Positions 36,401 to 46,292 of a stretch of 64,000 bases of DNA are shown piece by piece. The position numbers were made by a program, and so were the translations under genes. A model generated the notes under the pieces. The model was not told the origin of the DNA, made no database searches, and saw only the letters and a program-made list of their open reading frames with translations. Position 1 is the first letter of the stretch; every line of letters begins with the position of its first letter. The DNA comes from Amoebophrya sp. A120 (lineage: Eukaryota; Sar; Dinophyceae; Syndiniales; Amoebophryaceae), in contig CAJINV010000003.1 in the NCBI GenBank assembly GCA_905178155.1, positions 1,359,557 through 1,423,556 on the forward strand, read 5' to 3'.

Positions 36401-39400
36401 GGGCCTCTACATGTCCATCAGCAGCTCGCTCCACGGCGCAACACTCCTGCTCGAACGCGGACTGCTGTCCCAGCTGGCCGCGCACCCGGTCCTGCAGACC
36501 TTCTACGGGAATGGAAAAGCCGAACTCTCCGCCTACGAGGCCGACCAGCGAAAGCCGTTGCATGCCTCGTGGTGCCAGGTTCTCGCCCTGGTCGGACACC
36601 TTCTCGCGACCGCAGCACCGTAATACTTTCTGGATTTGTCATCTTGAACGCCCGGTCTTCATGTTCGCGTTTCTCAGAATAAACCTTTAATATTCCCTCT
36701 GTAGGCCTGAAATTCTACGTATAGGATTGGGATTCTCTTTACGTATACTCTATACAGGGTCGACGGGGTGTCCGAGTTTTTGAACGCGTATGAGGACCGG
36801 TTTCTGCACGTACTGGAGGAGAAGGAGATGATATCCGAGCTGGCGATGGTGGAAGAAGTATGCGCGATGAGCAAAATTTTGTGCCACGTCCCCTCGCACG
36901 ACGCGCGAACGGTGTACCTCCTCAGCATGGCTCTGAAGGCCCAGAATTTTCTGGCGTCCGTTGTCCATGTCGAACGTACTCGGTTGTTTGTAGCTAAAGT
37001 GGTTCTTGTACTTTACATGATGATCATTTTCGATATTTTTTTGCCTGCCAAAACGTTTGTTCGCTTTTGCCTGTCTTGTCTTCATTGAAATCTCCTCATA
37101 TGCACAGATCACGGCAGCGGGTCTGAAGTCGTCCGCCCGCAATCGATTCCGGAGCGCGTCGCTGCTGGCGTAAACGAGCTGTACGGATTTTTTCCCGCGG
37201 TGGTGCCCTCCCTGTTTCACCAGAGATCACAGTATTCTACTGGAACTTTGTTTTTGGTTCTCTTCCTGATTTGGTCTCTATGCTGAAAGCAACTGCCCAT
37301 GCTTCATTCGGATCAGTAGAACTGAATTTCCACGATAGCGAAATGCAAGTAAGTAAGTACTTACATCCAATTCCACAGGTACCTCACCTACGACATGTGC
37401 CGGCATGTCTTACTAAGCCTCTTGCGACTAATGGCACAAGAACCGCAGCTCTTGGCGCAGAATTTCTTCGAGGTGGACTACGCGGGCGACAATATCCTAT
37501 GTAAAAACGTCCCCACACCATAGTTGTAATGCAAATCTGCGTGCTGAAATTGTTTCTCACGCATAGCCCCATGAGAAGCATTTTTCAGCCGTATTTGCAA
37601 TTTGTCATGCTCCAATCAGCATGATATACTACGTCTGTGATGCTGCTGAGCTAGCTCAAACAGCACTACACTACGAGTCCAAATTTGTCATTCAAGACAG
37701 CCAAAACTTGTGGACTTGTCTAGCCGATTCCCCATCTTGACTATGGGGTGGGGACGTTTTTACGTGGGATAGACAAGAATGACAGGCTGACGAACAGCGC
37801 CCGGCTTCCTCGGGCGCTCGGTTCCTTGCAGGCGACGGGCGAGCGGGTGTTGGCGGACCCAATCCTGCTGCAGCCCGGGCACCACCGAGGTGCCGTCAGC
37901 CGAATACTTTACTTCGGTGGGCTAGCCGGCACTGCGCCGTATTACGCCGACCGCACGAAGTACAGCCAGCGGGTCCACTGGTCGGCCGTTTTCGAGCACG
38001 TCGTGGAAGGCGCGCGAAGGTGCAGCCACTTCCTCGCGCAGACGGTCCTAGTGCCCCCCAGCGAAGGCGGACCCGGGCAGGCCGAGACGAATCTGCAGAT
38101 CATCCAGGAGCAATTTCAACTGGCCGCGAGGAACCTGGACGCCCGGGCGGACTTGCAGCGGATGGACGCAAGAGAGTTTCTTCCCGAGCAGCTCGACCAG
38201 GACCTGAATGTGTTAGACGACGAGTTCGCGTCGGACGACGACGAAGAAGAAGAAGACTTTGGCGAACTGTATCCCAGTATTAGCGTCAGAGGACAGCAGC
38301 GACAGGACGAGGTAGGAGGGAACAAAAAATTACCTCAGGAAGGAGCGCAACCAGACCACGGAACTATAGGCGCGAAAAATAAGCAAAAAGCAGCAGTCGT
38401 CCCAAGGTTAGATCGCGAACAGCTGCGCAACCTCTCTGCCGCCCAGCGGAGAATGCTGCAACCTGGTGCGACGGCTCGCGGAGGTGGCAGATCCGCGCAC
38501 GCTTTTAACGTCGCGGACCACATTCACGAGGACCTGGAGGAAGTCTGTATCCCGCTGGCGTTGTACCTGGTCCCGAATCCTTTCGACAACAGCAACTTTC
38601 TGCCCTCTGCAAGAAAAGCCCTGTTTTCGCGGTTCGCCTCCCAGAGTCCGCTGCTGCCGTCGGTGGTCAAGAAACCGACCACGGCGGGGAACAACACATG
38701 GACCATGTGCACGATGTCATTGGGTACTCAATGCTTTTTATATGAAAATAAGCATAAAACATCGCTCTCCGAGTGGAGTGTTGCTTTGTTTTGACTTTAG
38801 TGTGTTTTAGATAGGCTCTTTTCATCCCCCATAATATACTGAGCAATTTGCATTTAGATTTTTGCGCGGCCTCGCAAGTTTCTGGGGAAGTTGATTTATC
38901 TAAAAAATCGTTCAGGTTCTTGCGGGGGTCAGTATCCGCTGGGGATTGTTCCAGAGGCAGTGACTTTCAAGGAGTACAGGTATCAAATGTAAAAATGTCT
39001 GGGTCTGGAAAATTGTGATGCTAAAATGTGCATGATGAAAACACTTCCGAATGCAGTCCGGCATGACAACTTCCCAAAACGCTTTCTCGTAAGCAATCCG
39101 CATGGGAAACTGCGTTTTTATTGCATGACAAAAGAGGCTGCGACTTTTGTTGGTTATGCAATACAGATTTTCTAGATATAGCATTACAAGTTCCAACCTT
39201 CCAGACCCAGACATTTTTTCAATCCATAACAGGGACTTGTGCACCATGTGCTTGGAGTTGTCGGCAACTATCCTGTGGAAAAGTATCGTACTCGTAGTAA
39301 TCGCAATCATGCATTACAAATCTCCATCCCAAGGCAAAACAGCATGACAAATTCTATTTGTCATGCTGAGCTAATTTGTATTGCAATTACTACTAGCACC

Positions 39401-39734
39401 ATACTTTTGCAGTTCATAGCAACGTGCGTCTACCAATACTGTGTCACCCAAGGTATAGTTCTTTGTTTTACCGATGAAACGAAAAACTTGTGCACGTGCT
39501 GATGCTCTAACTGTGATTCGCCTCTGCTTGAACAGGGCGGATTTAATTCATATTTTGCAGTAGCATCTAACCTAAAAATATTCTACAGGAGCCTACAATG
39601 ATAACGTGCTGTACGCGCTTTTAAATCTGATGCACGAAATTGGAGAACATGTACTTGAAGACGGAACGCGCACTCTTCTGGAGGGTTTGGGCGATGAACT
39701 ACGGGAGCGCAGTGTGTTGCAGAAGCGGATCTAA
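27456..39734 (+). CDS. Giant Nup205/Nup192-like nucleoporin, 11 exons
   Basis: CDS join(27456..34389, 34675..34718, 34986..36619, 36758..36975, 37108..37231, 37379..37492, 37777..38723, 38916..38980, 39234..39293, 39413..39452, 39589..39734), 3,441 aa. The first exon alone is 6.9 kb. The protein is nearly all alpha-helical and solenoid-like, with segments such as LGTYLPNCLDLLAALLP and VVPSLFHQRSQYLTYDMCRH that suit the inner-ring scaffold nucleoporins Nup205/Nup192 (or the related Nup188). Those are usually 1,700-2,000 aa; the excess lies partly in Ser/Thr/Gly-rich and Gln-rich loops. Introns 1, 2, 6 and 8 are introners; introns 3, 4, 5, 7, 9 and 10 are GT-AG. Intron 9 (39294-39412) also has inverted ends (GTAGTAATCGCAAT and ATTGCAATTACTAC). 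The gene model rests on unbroken phase through all eleven exons. Family assignment is by helical pattern and size, so moderate. Confidence 0.6.
34390..34669. mobile_element. Introner, family A (nucleoporin intron 1)
   Basis: Near-perfect TIRs (TATCCTGAGTAAAAACGTAC and the reverse complement at the right end). Duplication TCCGA at 34385-34389 and 34670-34674. Its interior is close to identical to the element at 37493 in the same gene. Confidence 0.95.
34719..34980. mobile_element. Introner, family B (nucleoporin intron 2)
   Basis: TIRs TATCAACTGTAAAAATGTCT and ATTTTTACATTTGATA. Duplication AGATT at 34714-34718 and 34981-34985. It lies 49 bp downstream of the family A element, leaving a 44-nt exon. 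The interior is the reverse complement of the element at 4531. Confidence 0.95.
37493..37771. mobile_element. Introner, family A variant (nucleoporin intron 6)
   Basis: Left end TATCCTATGTAAAAACGTCC, right end GGACGTTTTTACGTGGGATA. Duplication GACAA at 37488-37492 and 37772-37776. Excision joins GGC GAC AAG AAT in frame. Confidence 0.93.
38981..39228. mobile_element. Introner, family B (nucleoporin intron 8)
   Basis: Left TIR TATCAAATGTAAAAATGTCT; right end CAGACATTTTTTCAATCCATA, slightly diverged. Duplication ACAGG at 38976-38980 and 39229-39233. With this target a GT-AG choice exists (intron 38980-39232), one of the few introners here that can use canonical borders. Confidence 0.92.
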
Positions 39735-40624
39735 GGCGAGTGTGAACGCCCGGGATTCTCCGGAGAAGGGGATTCTTACGAGTGCGAAGACGTTAAGCGC
39801 CAACGAACATGATTTTAGATTTTTCGTAATTATGGGGTGCCGTAAAGGGGAAAGTTAAGCAACTTTGCAAGAAGCATCGAGGGTTATACTAGGCAACAGG
39901 AAACATCAAACATATGAATGAGATCGGCGAAGAACGCGATGAAGATATGCGACAGTGTATTTGTTTTGCATTACCAGGGCGAGGTACATGTGACTCGAAT
40001 CACTAGGAACAGAAAATCCCATTAATCTGTCTTGGTGGGGCTACATGCCTTGTTGATTCTTTCGTGCAATGCTGTTCATTCCTATTCTTGGAGGAAAAGT
40101 CGGTGTTTTTAACTTCGGTACACGCGGTATTTCAATTACTAATACCTTGCACGACCATCATTGCTGGGTTTCTATTTCGGTTTTATTGCAAAAGCAGTTG
40201 CCAAATTCAGCTTTGTGATCGGTTCTGGATTTTATTTTTAAATCGATATAATGTTTTTTGTCGCTGGAGAGTTTTTTTTTGCGGGTGAGGGACGGAGAAT
40301 CACTGAGCGAAACGTGCTTGGTTTTTGCCGATACTTCCTTCTGCGAAATCCGACACAATTGTAAAATATTTTTCTCAGGTCCACGTGTCATTTTTTCTGT
40401 TATTAGAGATTTTGACCGTGCAGTGAGGGCCAAGTAGAGTGTCCCAAGCACCCCAAGTATCACCCCTGTAAGCACGATTGCACAACACGAGAATAAAGTT
40501 TTTTGCGTGGAACGAAGCAAATCTTTTTTCGGCAACCGTATACGAATAGGAGATCACAGAGTTGTGATAGAGGGAAGTGAGATACTTTTTAGAGATACAA
40601 TAGAGAACTAAAACAGGAGACAAA
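39735..40624. other. Intergenic stretch, AT-rich
   Basis: About 0.9 kb with no supported gene on either strand. Confidence 0.5.
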
Positions 40625-42811
40625 ATGGTGGACACTGCGCAGTACGCTATGGCACAGATGGAGCTGACTCACGAGTCGGGCGGCGTGTTGGGCGCGCACG
40701 ATGTGGTCGGTAGCACCTTTTACATCGCCATGAACGCCATGCTTGCGTGCACCGTGTTCTTCTTGTACGAAACAAAAACTTTTGTCGCTGATTATGTCGC
40801 TTGATGCATGTTGTGATGAAATAAGGACAGCAGCACTATCAAAATGGAACTAAATCCCGATTTACAAGCAGAAGGCATGTATCACTATGGGACTTAACTC
40901 GAAACGAGAAGGATAGATGCAATTCCACAAAACAAAGTATTGTCACGAGGAGATTGAATCGATTGACAAATCGTTTTTGCTTTCATACCGTCCTCGAGCG
41001 GGACAGCGTTCCCAAGCAGTGGAAGAAGTCCATCACCGTCGCCATGCTGGTTACGGGCGTCGCCACATGGAACTACTTGTACTTGATTTCGTTGAGTGAT
41101 TTGCATTTTCGTTTTAGATTGGCATTTAGATTTTAGCTAGCTGAATGTGGATTTGCATTTAGAGCTGTAGGTTTGCATTTAGACTTCGACGAAAAACTAC
41201 GCCATGATCAATGTCCCTCCCGTAGGCTGAGCAACGCTTCTTTGGCTTCTTGGCAATTGCGACTCACCTGAAATACTCCCAGGTTCATGAAGACCACGTG
41301 GGTGCGCACGCAGAACTCCCCGACCGTCTACCGGTACACGGACTGGTTGATCACCGTGCCCCTCCAGATTGTTGAGTTCTACCTTATCCTCGCCGCCACA
41401 ACGAAGGTGTCCTCCGGTTTGTTCTACAAGCATATGGAAGGAAATCTTTTGATCGCATCTGTCAGCAGATTTGTACAGTAGGTGTCGTGTGCTTGTAGTT
41501 CTGGTACATACTATACTTTTGCTTCTGCGCGAGAAAATAGCAGGAGGTCGCATAGAACTGCCCTTGTCACAGCGAGCACCTGCAATTTCAGTATTGCGAT
41601 TGATTTCATGAAAAGAGCTGACAGAGCATTAAGATTCTTTCTCTGCATACGTCTTTTGGTTACCTCCGTTATTATGCTCGTCGGTGGCTACTTGGGTGAG
41701 GTTGGTGCCGTCTCCGTCCTGTGCGGCTTTGTCATCGGTAAAAGAGATATTTTCTTTTGTTTCGCGGCAAAAGACCTCTTTGTCGCCGTGTTTAATGAGC
41801 AATCACCATGTGATGTACTAAGATCATTGAATTTCCCAAGGCGGTACTGCCGAGATAAGGCCGTTGGCGGTGTTGTTACAATGAGCCGTGAAATCAAAAA
41901 CTACATCAATCAGGCATGTTGGGCTGGTTGTACATCTTGTTCGAGATCTTCGCGGGTGAGGCCGCCGCCACCTCCGGTGCTTCCACCAACAAGGCCGCCA
42001 CCGCCGCCTTCAACACCTTGCGAATGATCGTGTCCGTCGGCTGGTATAGATTTTGTCTGGTTTATTTGGATTCTGCATCTGCTCTTGTAGACGTAGGACT
42101 GCATCAAACAATAGGATTCTTCGGCTTATGCAGGAAGCTTATTGTACCGCGATGCCGAACAAGAGGCTGTCTGTCAGTACATTTTGCAGCCGCCAGTGCA
42201 TGGACGAAAAGGAAATAAATTCTTGTCCGAAATAAAACGAAATGTTCTGCATTCTGCACCAATGAATGGGCGAAAAATTATATTTTGTGTGCTGTCACAG
42301 TCACATTCACAACGGCATCATCCGTTTTACTAGATGTTCGTTTTTAAATCTCCCACCATGCGCATTAAATTCACAGGTGCATCTACCCGATCGGGTACTA
42401 CCTTGTGTACTTGGGCCCGACCTTCTCCTACCACTCCCAGAGCTGCGTCAACGTCGTCTACAACCTGGCGGATGTCGTCAACAAGGGTGCCTTATCAAGC
42501 GCAAAAATGTCTGGGTCTGGAAGAATGCATGTTTGTCATGCTTGTCTGGCATGAGTCCTAGATCTGTCATGCACGTTACCCAAGAGCTCCATTTTTCTGT
42601 GATGCAGGAACGCACTTTGTCATGCAGCATAAGCAACACCTAAGAGGTCAGAAACTTGTCATGCTGAGCCAGCATTTGTGGCCTCATCATGAGACGCCAC
42701 CCAGCATCACAAGTTTCCAGACCCAGACATTTTTGCATTTGATATGCCTTCGGCCTCTGCATCTGGGCCGCCGCCAAGTCTGACGTCAAGGCCGGCCAGC
42801 TGTTGAAGTAA
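40625..42811 (+). CDS. Proteorhodopsin-like light-driven proton pump, 7 exons
   Basis: CDS join(40625..40771, 40999..41078, 41283..41430, 41653..41737, 41914..42043, 42377..42492, 42750..42811), 255 aa, the size of a complete type-1 rhodopsin. Seven helices are visible. Helix C reads YRYTDWLITVPLQIVEFYLIL in two overlapping parts: D96 is the counter-ion and acceptor, E107 the cytoplasmic donor, and Q104 sits at the proteorhodopsin spectral-tuning position, where Gln marks blue absorbers. Helix G reads YNLADVVNKGAFGLCIW, with D229 and the retinal lysine K233. The helix B histidine of proteorhodopsin is Asn here (WNY, N74). D/E at the acceptor and donor sites argues for proton pumping rather than sensing or chloride transport. 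Introns 2, 4 and 5 are GT-AG; intron 6 is a family B introner; introns 1 and 3 have inverted ends and no GT-AG, so those borders (40771/40999, 41430/41653) were set by homology. The location could be plasma or endomembrane. Confidence 0.93.
40772..40998. mobile_element. Introner-like intron with own TIRs (rhodopsin intron 1)
   Basis: Left GAAACAAAAACTTTTGTC and the reverse complement of the right side, GAAAGCAAAAACGATTTGTC, align well, so the intron can fold back on itself. The splice borders that restore TVFFLYERD are not GT-AG. A convincing target duplication was not found (TACGA versus CTCGA). This end sequence is unlike families A and B. Confidence 0.6.
41431..41652. mobile_element. Introner-like intron with own TIRs (rhodopsin intron 3)
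   Basis: The left end CATATGGAAGGAAATCTTTT and a CTGTCAGC block about 28 bp in pair with the right end (reverse complement ACGTATGCAGAGAAAGAATC and CTGTCAGC). Homology puts the join at TAC AAG / CTT TTG, without GT-AG. No clear duplication is visible. Confidence 0.55.
42493..42744. mobile_element. Introner, family B (rhodopsin intron 6)
   Basis: TIRs TATCAAGCGCAAAAATGTCT and ATTTTTGCATTTGATA. Duplication TGCCT at 42488-42492 and 42745-42749. Excision rebuilds NKGAFGLCIW, the conserved retinal-lysine helix, so the border is fixed independently by protein homology. No GT-AG option exists. Confidence 0.96.
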
Positions 42812-44285
42812 GTGTGATCATTATCCAGGAAAAAAACTGTGTAAGTGTAACTTTGTAGGAAGATCAGCATCACAAATTCTTTTTGCATTTCAGGGAAAAC
42901 CTGTCATGCGCAGGTAGTACGTGGAAACACCTTATTGAAGTGGCCTATGACGCACCTCTAGCATGACAAGTGTAAACAGTTTAGCATTTCCTGCGTCACA
43001 GACTTACACTTACACATTTTTTTTCTTGCATAACCATGTCGCTTGAAGATCGTCAGTCGACAATTTTCAGACCGCGAGACCCAGTTGACACGAAAAAATG
43101 TAGAAAAATATGACACTTCCAGTACACGGTTTCAGCGATTTAACAGAACAAGACTTCAATCAGACAAAAATACACGTTGCAGTTTGGTAAATTGTATCAC
43201 AGTGAAGAAGCGGGGTGTGGCTGATGTCGCATGTCTGGTAGCATACGTTTAACGTTGTGACAAAGTATAGATCGAGTGCCGCAGTGTACGTGCTGCAACC
43301 GCGGGTTGCATGAGTCGAAAGTTTCAACAGTAAAAATCTATACAGAGTCGGTATGCTCCACAGGGCGTCATCAGAAAGGAACAGTCAGTATCTCACTATA
43401 TCGAATTTTTTCAAAAACAAAACTACAGAATAAGCCCGTAGAACAGCGCAATTAAAAAAAGTGACTCTTCTCTGCTCTATTCCGCGATCTGATACGTTTT
43501 ATTTCGTAGGCAGAACCAACAGACACTCCCTGGAGGAGGGTAGAAGATATAGAGGAGTACACAGCAGCAAAACGGGCAGGGTTTCGAATCAGACTGTAGT
43601 TAGAGCCAAAATTTTGTGTAATAGACTATGCGAATCAGACAACAGAACAGACTATGTAATGGTACGTGTTCAGAGAATCACAGGAATAATAGCATCATCA
43701 CCTATAGGAATCATCAACTATACAGCATTTTATGTGGTTTTAATAGATACATCATCAGCATTTCTAGATACACATACAGTCAATGGAATCAGACAGAGGA
43801 GTACAGCTTCCACCGTCATCGTGGCGTTGTGTCGTGTGCTCTCCAACAGACTGGAGTATTACGATTCTGAAATGGGAAATGCGTAGATACAAAACTAAAA
43901 TGTTGAGACATGATGCGCATGTTGTACCCTACCCGCTGGTGGCAGGGAAGAGCATGTTGCGACGAAAATATCATCCGAGAATACAGTAAAATTAAGCTGC
44001 AGAGTAAGGCAGCATTGGTTATGAAAGTCTTTAGGCTGATGTTCTAGCGGTAGATGTAAGTCCTCATTCACCACAATGCTCCGCAAGAAACGAGTTTGAT
44101 AGGTGGATCTGCTGATGACGTTTGTGTTTTGATGTGCGTCGACCGTCGGTGACGACATGCAGCCTGAAACTCACTTTCATTTTTCGTTGAATGTTGAGGT
44201 TAGACAGATGCAGTTCCTTGTCAGTGCTACAAAGGACGCGGTGTTCTGTGGTCTGTTCGCGGGCGTAACAATCGCCCCGAAAAAA
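42812..44285. other. Intergenic stretch with one TIR element and one repeat copy
   Basis: It contains an inverted-repeat element at about 42824-43021 and the first copy of a 116-bp direct repeat (44126-44241). Frames at 43461-43886 and nearby are AT-rich and unconvincing. Confidence 0.5.
42824..43021. mobile_element. Introner-like element outside any CDS
   Basis: GAAAAAAACTGTGTAAGTGTAA near 42829-42850 and TTACACTTACACATTTTTTTTC near 43003-43024 are inverted complements. The interior carries the same words as the introners (CATGACAAG, GTCATGCGC, CATCACAAA). It begins about 13 bp after the rhodopsin stop codon, so it would lie in the 3' UTR. Confidence 0.6.
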
Positions 44286-46016
44286 ATGCGGTCAATCTCG
44301 TTGCAAACTTTCTGCCTTGGCGCCTCTCTGACCGCCCTTGCAGAGGACGCGACTATGTCGAACGTGCTCAACGCCGAATTCGAATTTGCAGATGAAGGGG
44401 AAGGAAATAAGGAATCCGTTGAGGAGCGGGGGTTCAGCCCGGTGCTCCCCCCCCCCCCATGCGTTCCAGAACACCAAGGTGAACGACGCGGCGGTGTGCG
44501 AAGCAATGAAGACGCCGCTGCTCGGAATTTTCAACAAGATGATCGAGCCAGACCTGTCTTCTTCCGAAGAGCTCGACGCCATGGACTGCGCCCTGAGTGC
44601 GCAGCGTATCAAGCGCGCCGGTGGGGACACGAACAGTACAATATTTTTCTCTAGGTCTTGCTGTAGGAATTTCGGCCAGTGGATAAGTCATATTGATTGC
44701 ACAAAGAGGAACAAGTAATACACAGCTGAATCCGACTCGGATCATGACATATTGTAAAACGCTCCTTATCAGATGATGGCAACCTGAGCCGGGCCGAGAA
44801 GGAAATTTTCTGTGGGAGCGTAGCGCTGTCAGGAGGTGAGCGCATCAGTGGCGGGGTCACGGGATCGTTTCTCGAGTTCACCTGGCAGGACCTCTGGAAC
44901 AACTGCAGACGCAGCACGGGATGCTGCGATGCCCACGAGGAGACGTTTGGAACCACCGTCCAAAGAACATACTGGGGAACAATCGGGTACGGGATGCCAC
45001 AGGGCGAATACCACAGGTCGGTTGTTTCGTACGGCACCGTCGTTTTCAAGACGGGTTTCGGCGACGTCTTCACAGTGGAGTTCACGAACGACGTCGGTCG
45101 TCCGGGAGATATCCTCGTGAACAAACAGGACATCGTGTCGCATGCCCTGAGCCTCAAGACAGCAGCGAGAATGGATCGAGCAAGAGGACATGGTCTCTGG
45201 GCAGACAAGCTCACGATGTGGGCCTTCGCTGAGCTGCGCGGAAAACTACAACTGGTGGCGAGTTTGGGGGTAACAAGACCCTGGATGGTGTTGTACGGTG
45301 TGGACTTTAACAAGGTGGAAAGCAACATTTCGAAAGCGGACAACCTCGTTAACGAAATGAATCTGTCTATTGCGCACTTTCCAGACTGGGTCAAAAACGA
45401 AGTGAATAATTTTGATACCAATCCGCATCCAAGTTCCAACTGATTCTTTGACGAAGATGCTCGTAAGCAGTTTTCTTTTTCCTGAATAGAAGTAGAACAA
45501 AGATTGTCTAGATAGAAACCTCTGGAGGGAAATAGTTCGCGGTGCACAATATGGAACAGCAAAATCAACTACCAGTAGTGCAGTGTCAGCATCATCATCA
45601 TCATCATCTTCTTCATCCAACATTGAACAGCTTCCCATACAGGCGATAATGAGACTAAGAGGTCGTAGAAGGGAATTCTAAGGCGAAAACGCCGAGCAGA
45701 ATAAATTCATCAGAAGTAGAACAAAGAGTAAAGCAAACGTAGCGCAATGTAGATCAGCAGCATTTCTGTGATTCTATCTTTCCTTGATAGTCTTCGTTAT
45801 TTTTGTTGTTGTTCGACCGACTGGGTCACGACAATGAACAACACAAAGAAACGCGGGCGATGTGGCCACTTTCCATCTTTGAACTCAAGTAGAATCAGAC
45901 GTTTTGATGTGCGTCGACCGTCGGTGACGACACGCAGCCTCAAACTCACTTTGATTTTTCGTTGAGTGTTGAGGTCAGACAGATGCAGTTCCTTGCCAGT
46001 GCAACAAAGGACGCGG
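44126..46016. repeat. Dispersed 116-bp direct repeat, two copies
   Basis: Copies at 44126-44241 and 45901-46016 differ at 7 of 116 positions with no gaps. Each lies upstream of a start codon (44286, 44 bp away; 46293, 276 bp away). The 15-bp core TGCGTCGACCGTCGG occurs a third time at 58179-58193. Confidence 0.9.
44286..45443 (+). CDS. Predicted secreted protein with frame break at a C run
   Basis: Exons 44286..44635 and 44773..45443, joined by a GT-AG intron that works in phase. The N-terminus MRSISLQTFCLGASLTALAE is a classical signal peptide with an ALA-E cleavage site. The frame changes at a run of 12 C (44447-44458). Upstream the frame reads VEERGFSPVLPPP; downstream, one base shifted, it reads AFQNTKVNDAAVCEAMKTPL and continues to the stop. 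One extra C, real or a sequencing error, accounts for this. The mature part has a Cys-containing, Trp-rich domain (FTWQDLWNNCRRSTGCC) and many Gly/Thr strands, suggesting an extracellular beta-rich fold. No family is recognised. Confidence 0.6.
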
Positions 46017-46292
46017 CGTCTGCTTTGTGCTTAAAAAGACTACACGATATCCGGTGAGTGCAAAGTGGCATCGTGCAAAAATAATGGGACAAAGTGGCGT
46101 TTCGAGGGGCGTTAAAAAGTACTCGCTGCATTGGGAGACGCACTGCATCTCGAGTACTGCACTTGCTCGTTTTCTGATGATACTGATAGATGATGATTTC
46201 TTCTGCGCAGTTCCAGTTTGGTACCGTTCAGGTTGAAGAACAGCTCGCAATTTTGACGAAAAATCTTACACCGACTACCAAGAAAAACAAAC
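45444..46292. other. Intergenic stretch with repeat copy
   Basis: It contains a short CAT microsatellite (about 45591-45608) and the second copy of the 116-bp repeat. No gene is seen. Confidence 0.5.

Noticed and set aside
40158-40535. Minus-strand 125-codon frame with one hydrophobic segment
   Set aside because: Located in AT-rich intergenic DNA, isolated, and the only minus-strand candidate; the hydrophobic stretch is not enough support.
43461-43886. 141-codon frame after the rhodopsin gene
   Set aside because: AT-rich, Ile/Thr/Ser-rich composition unlike neighbouring genes and no motif.
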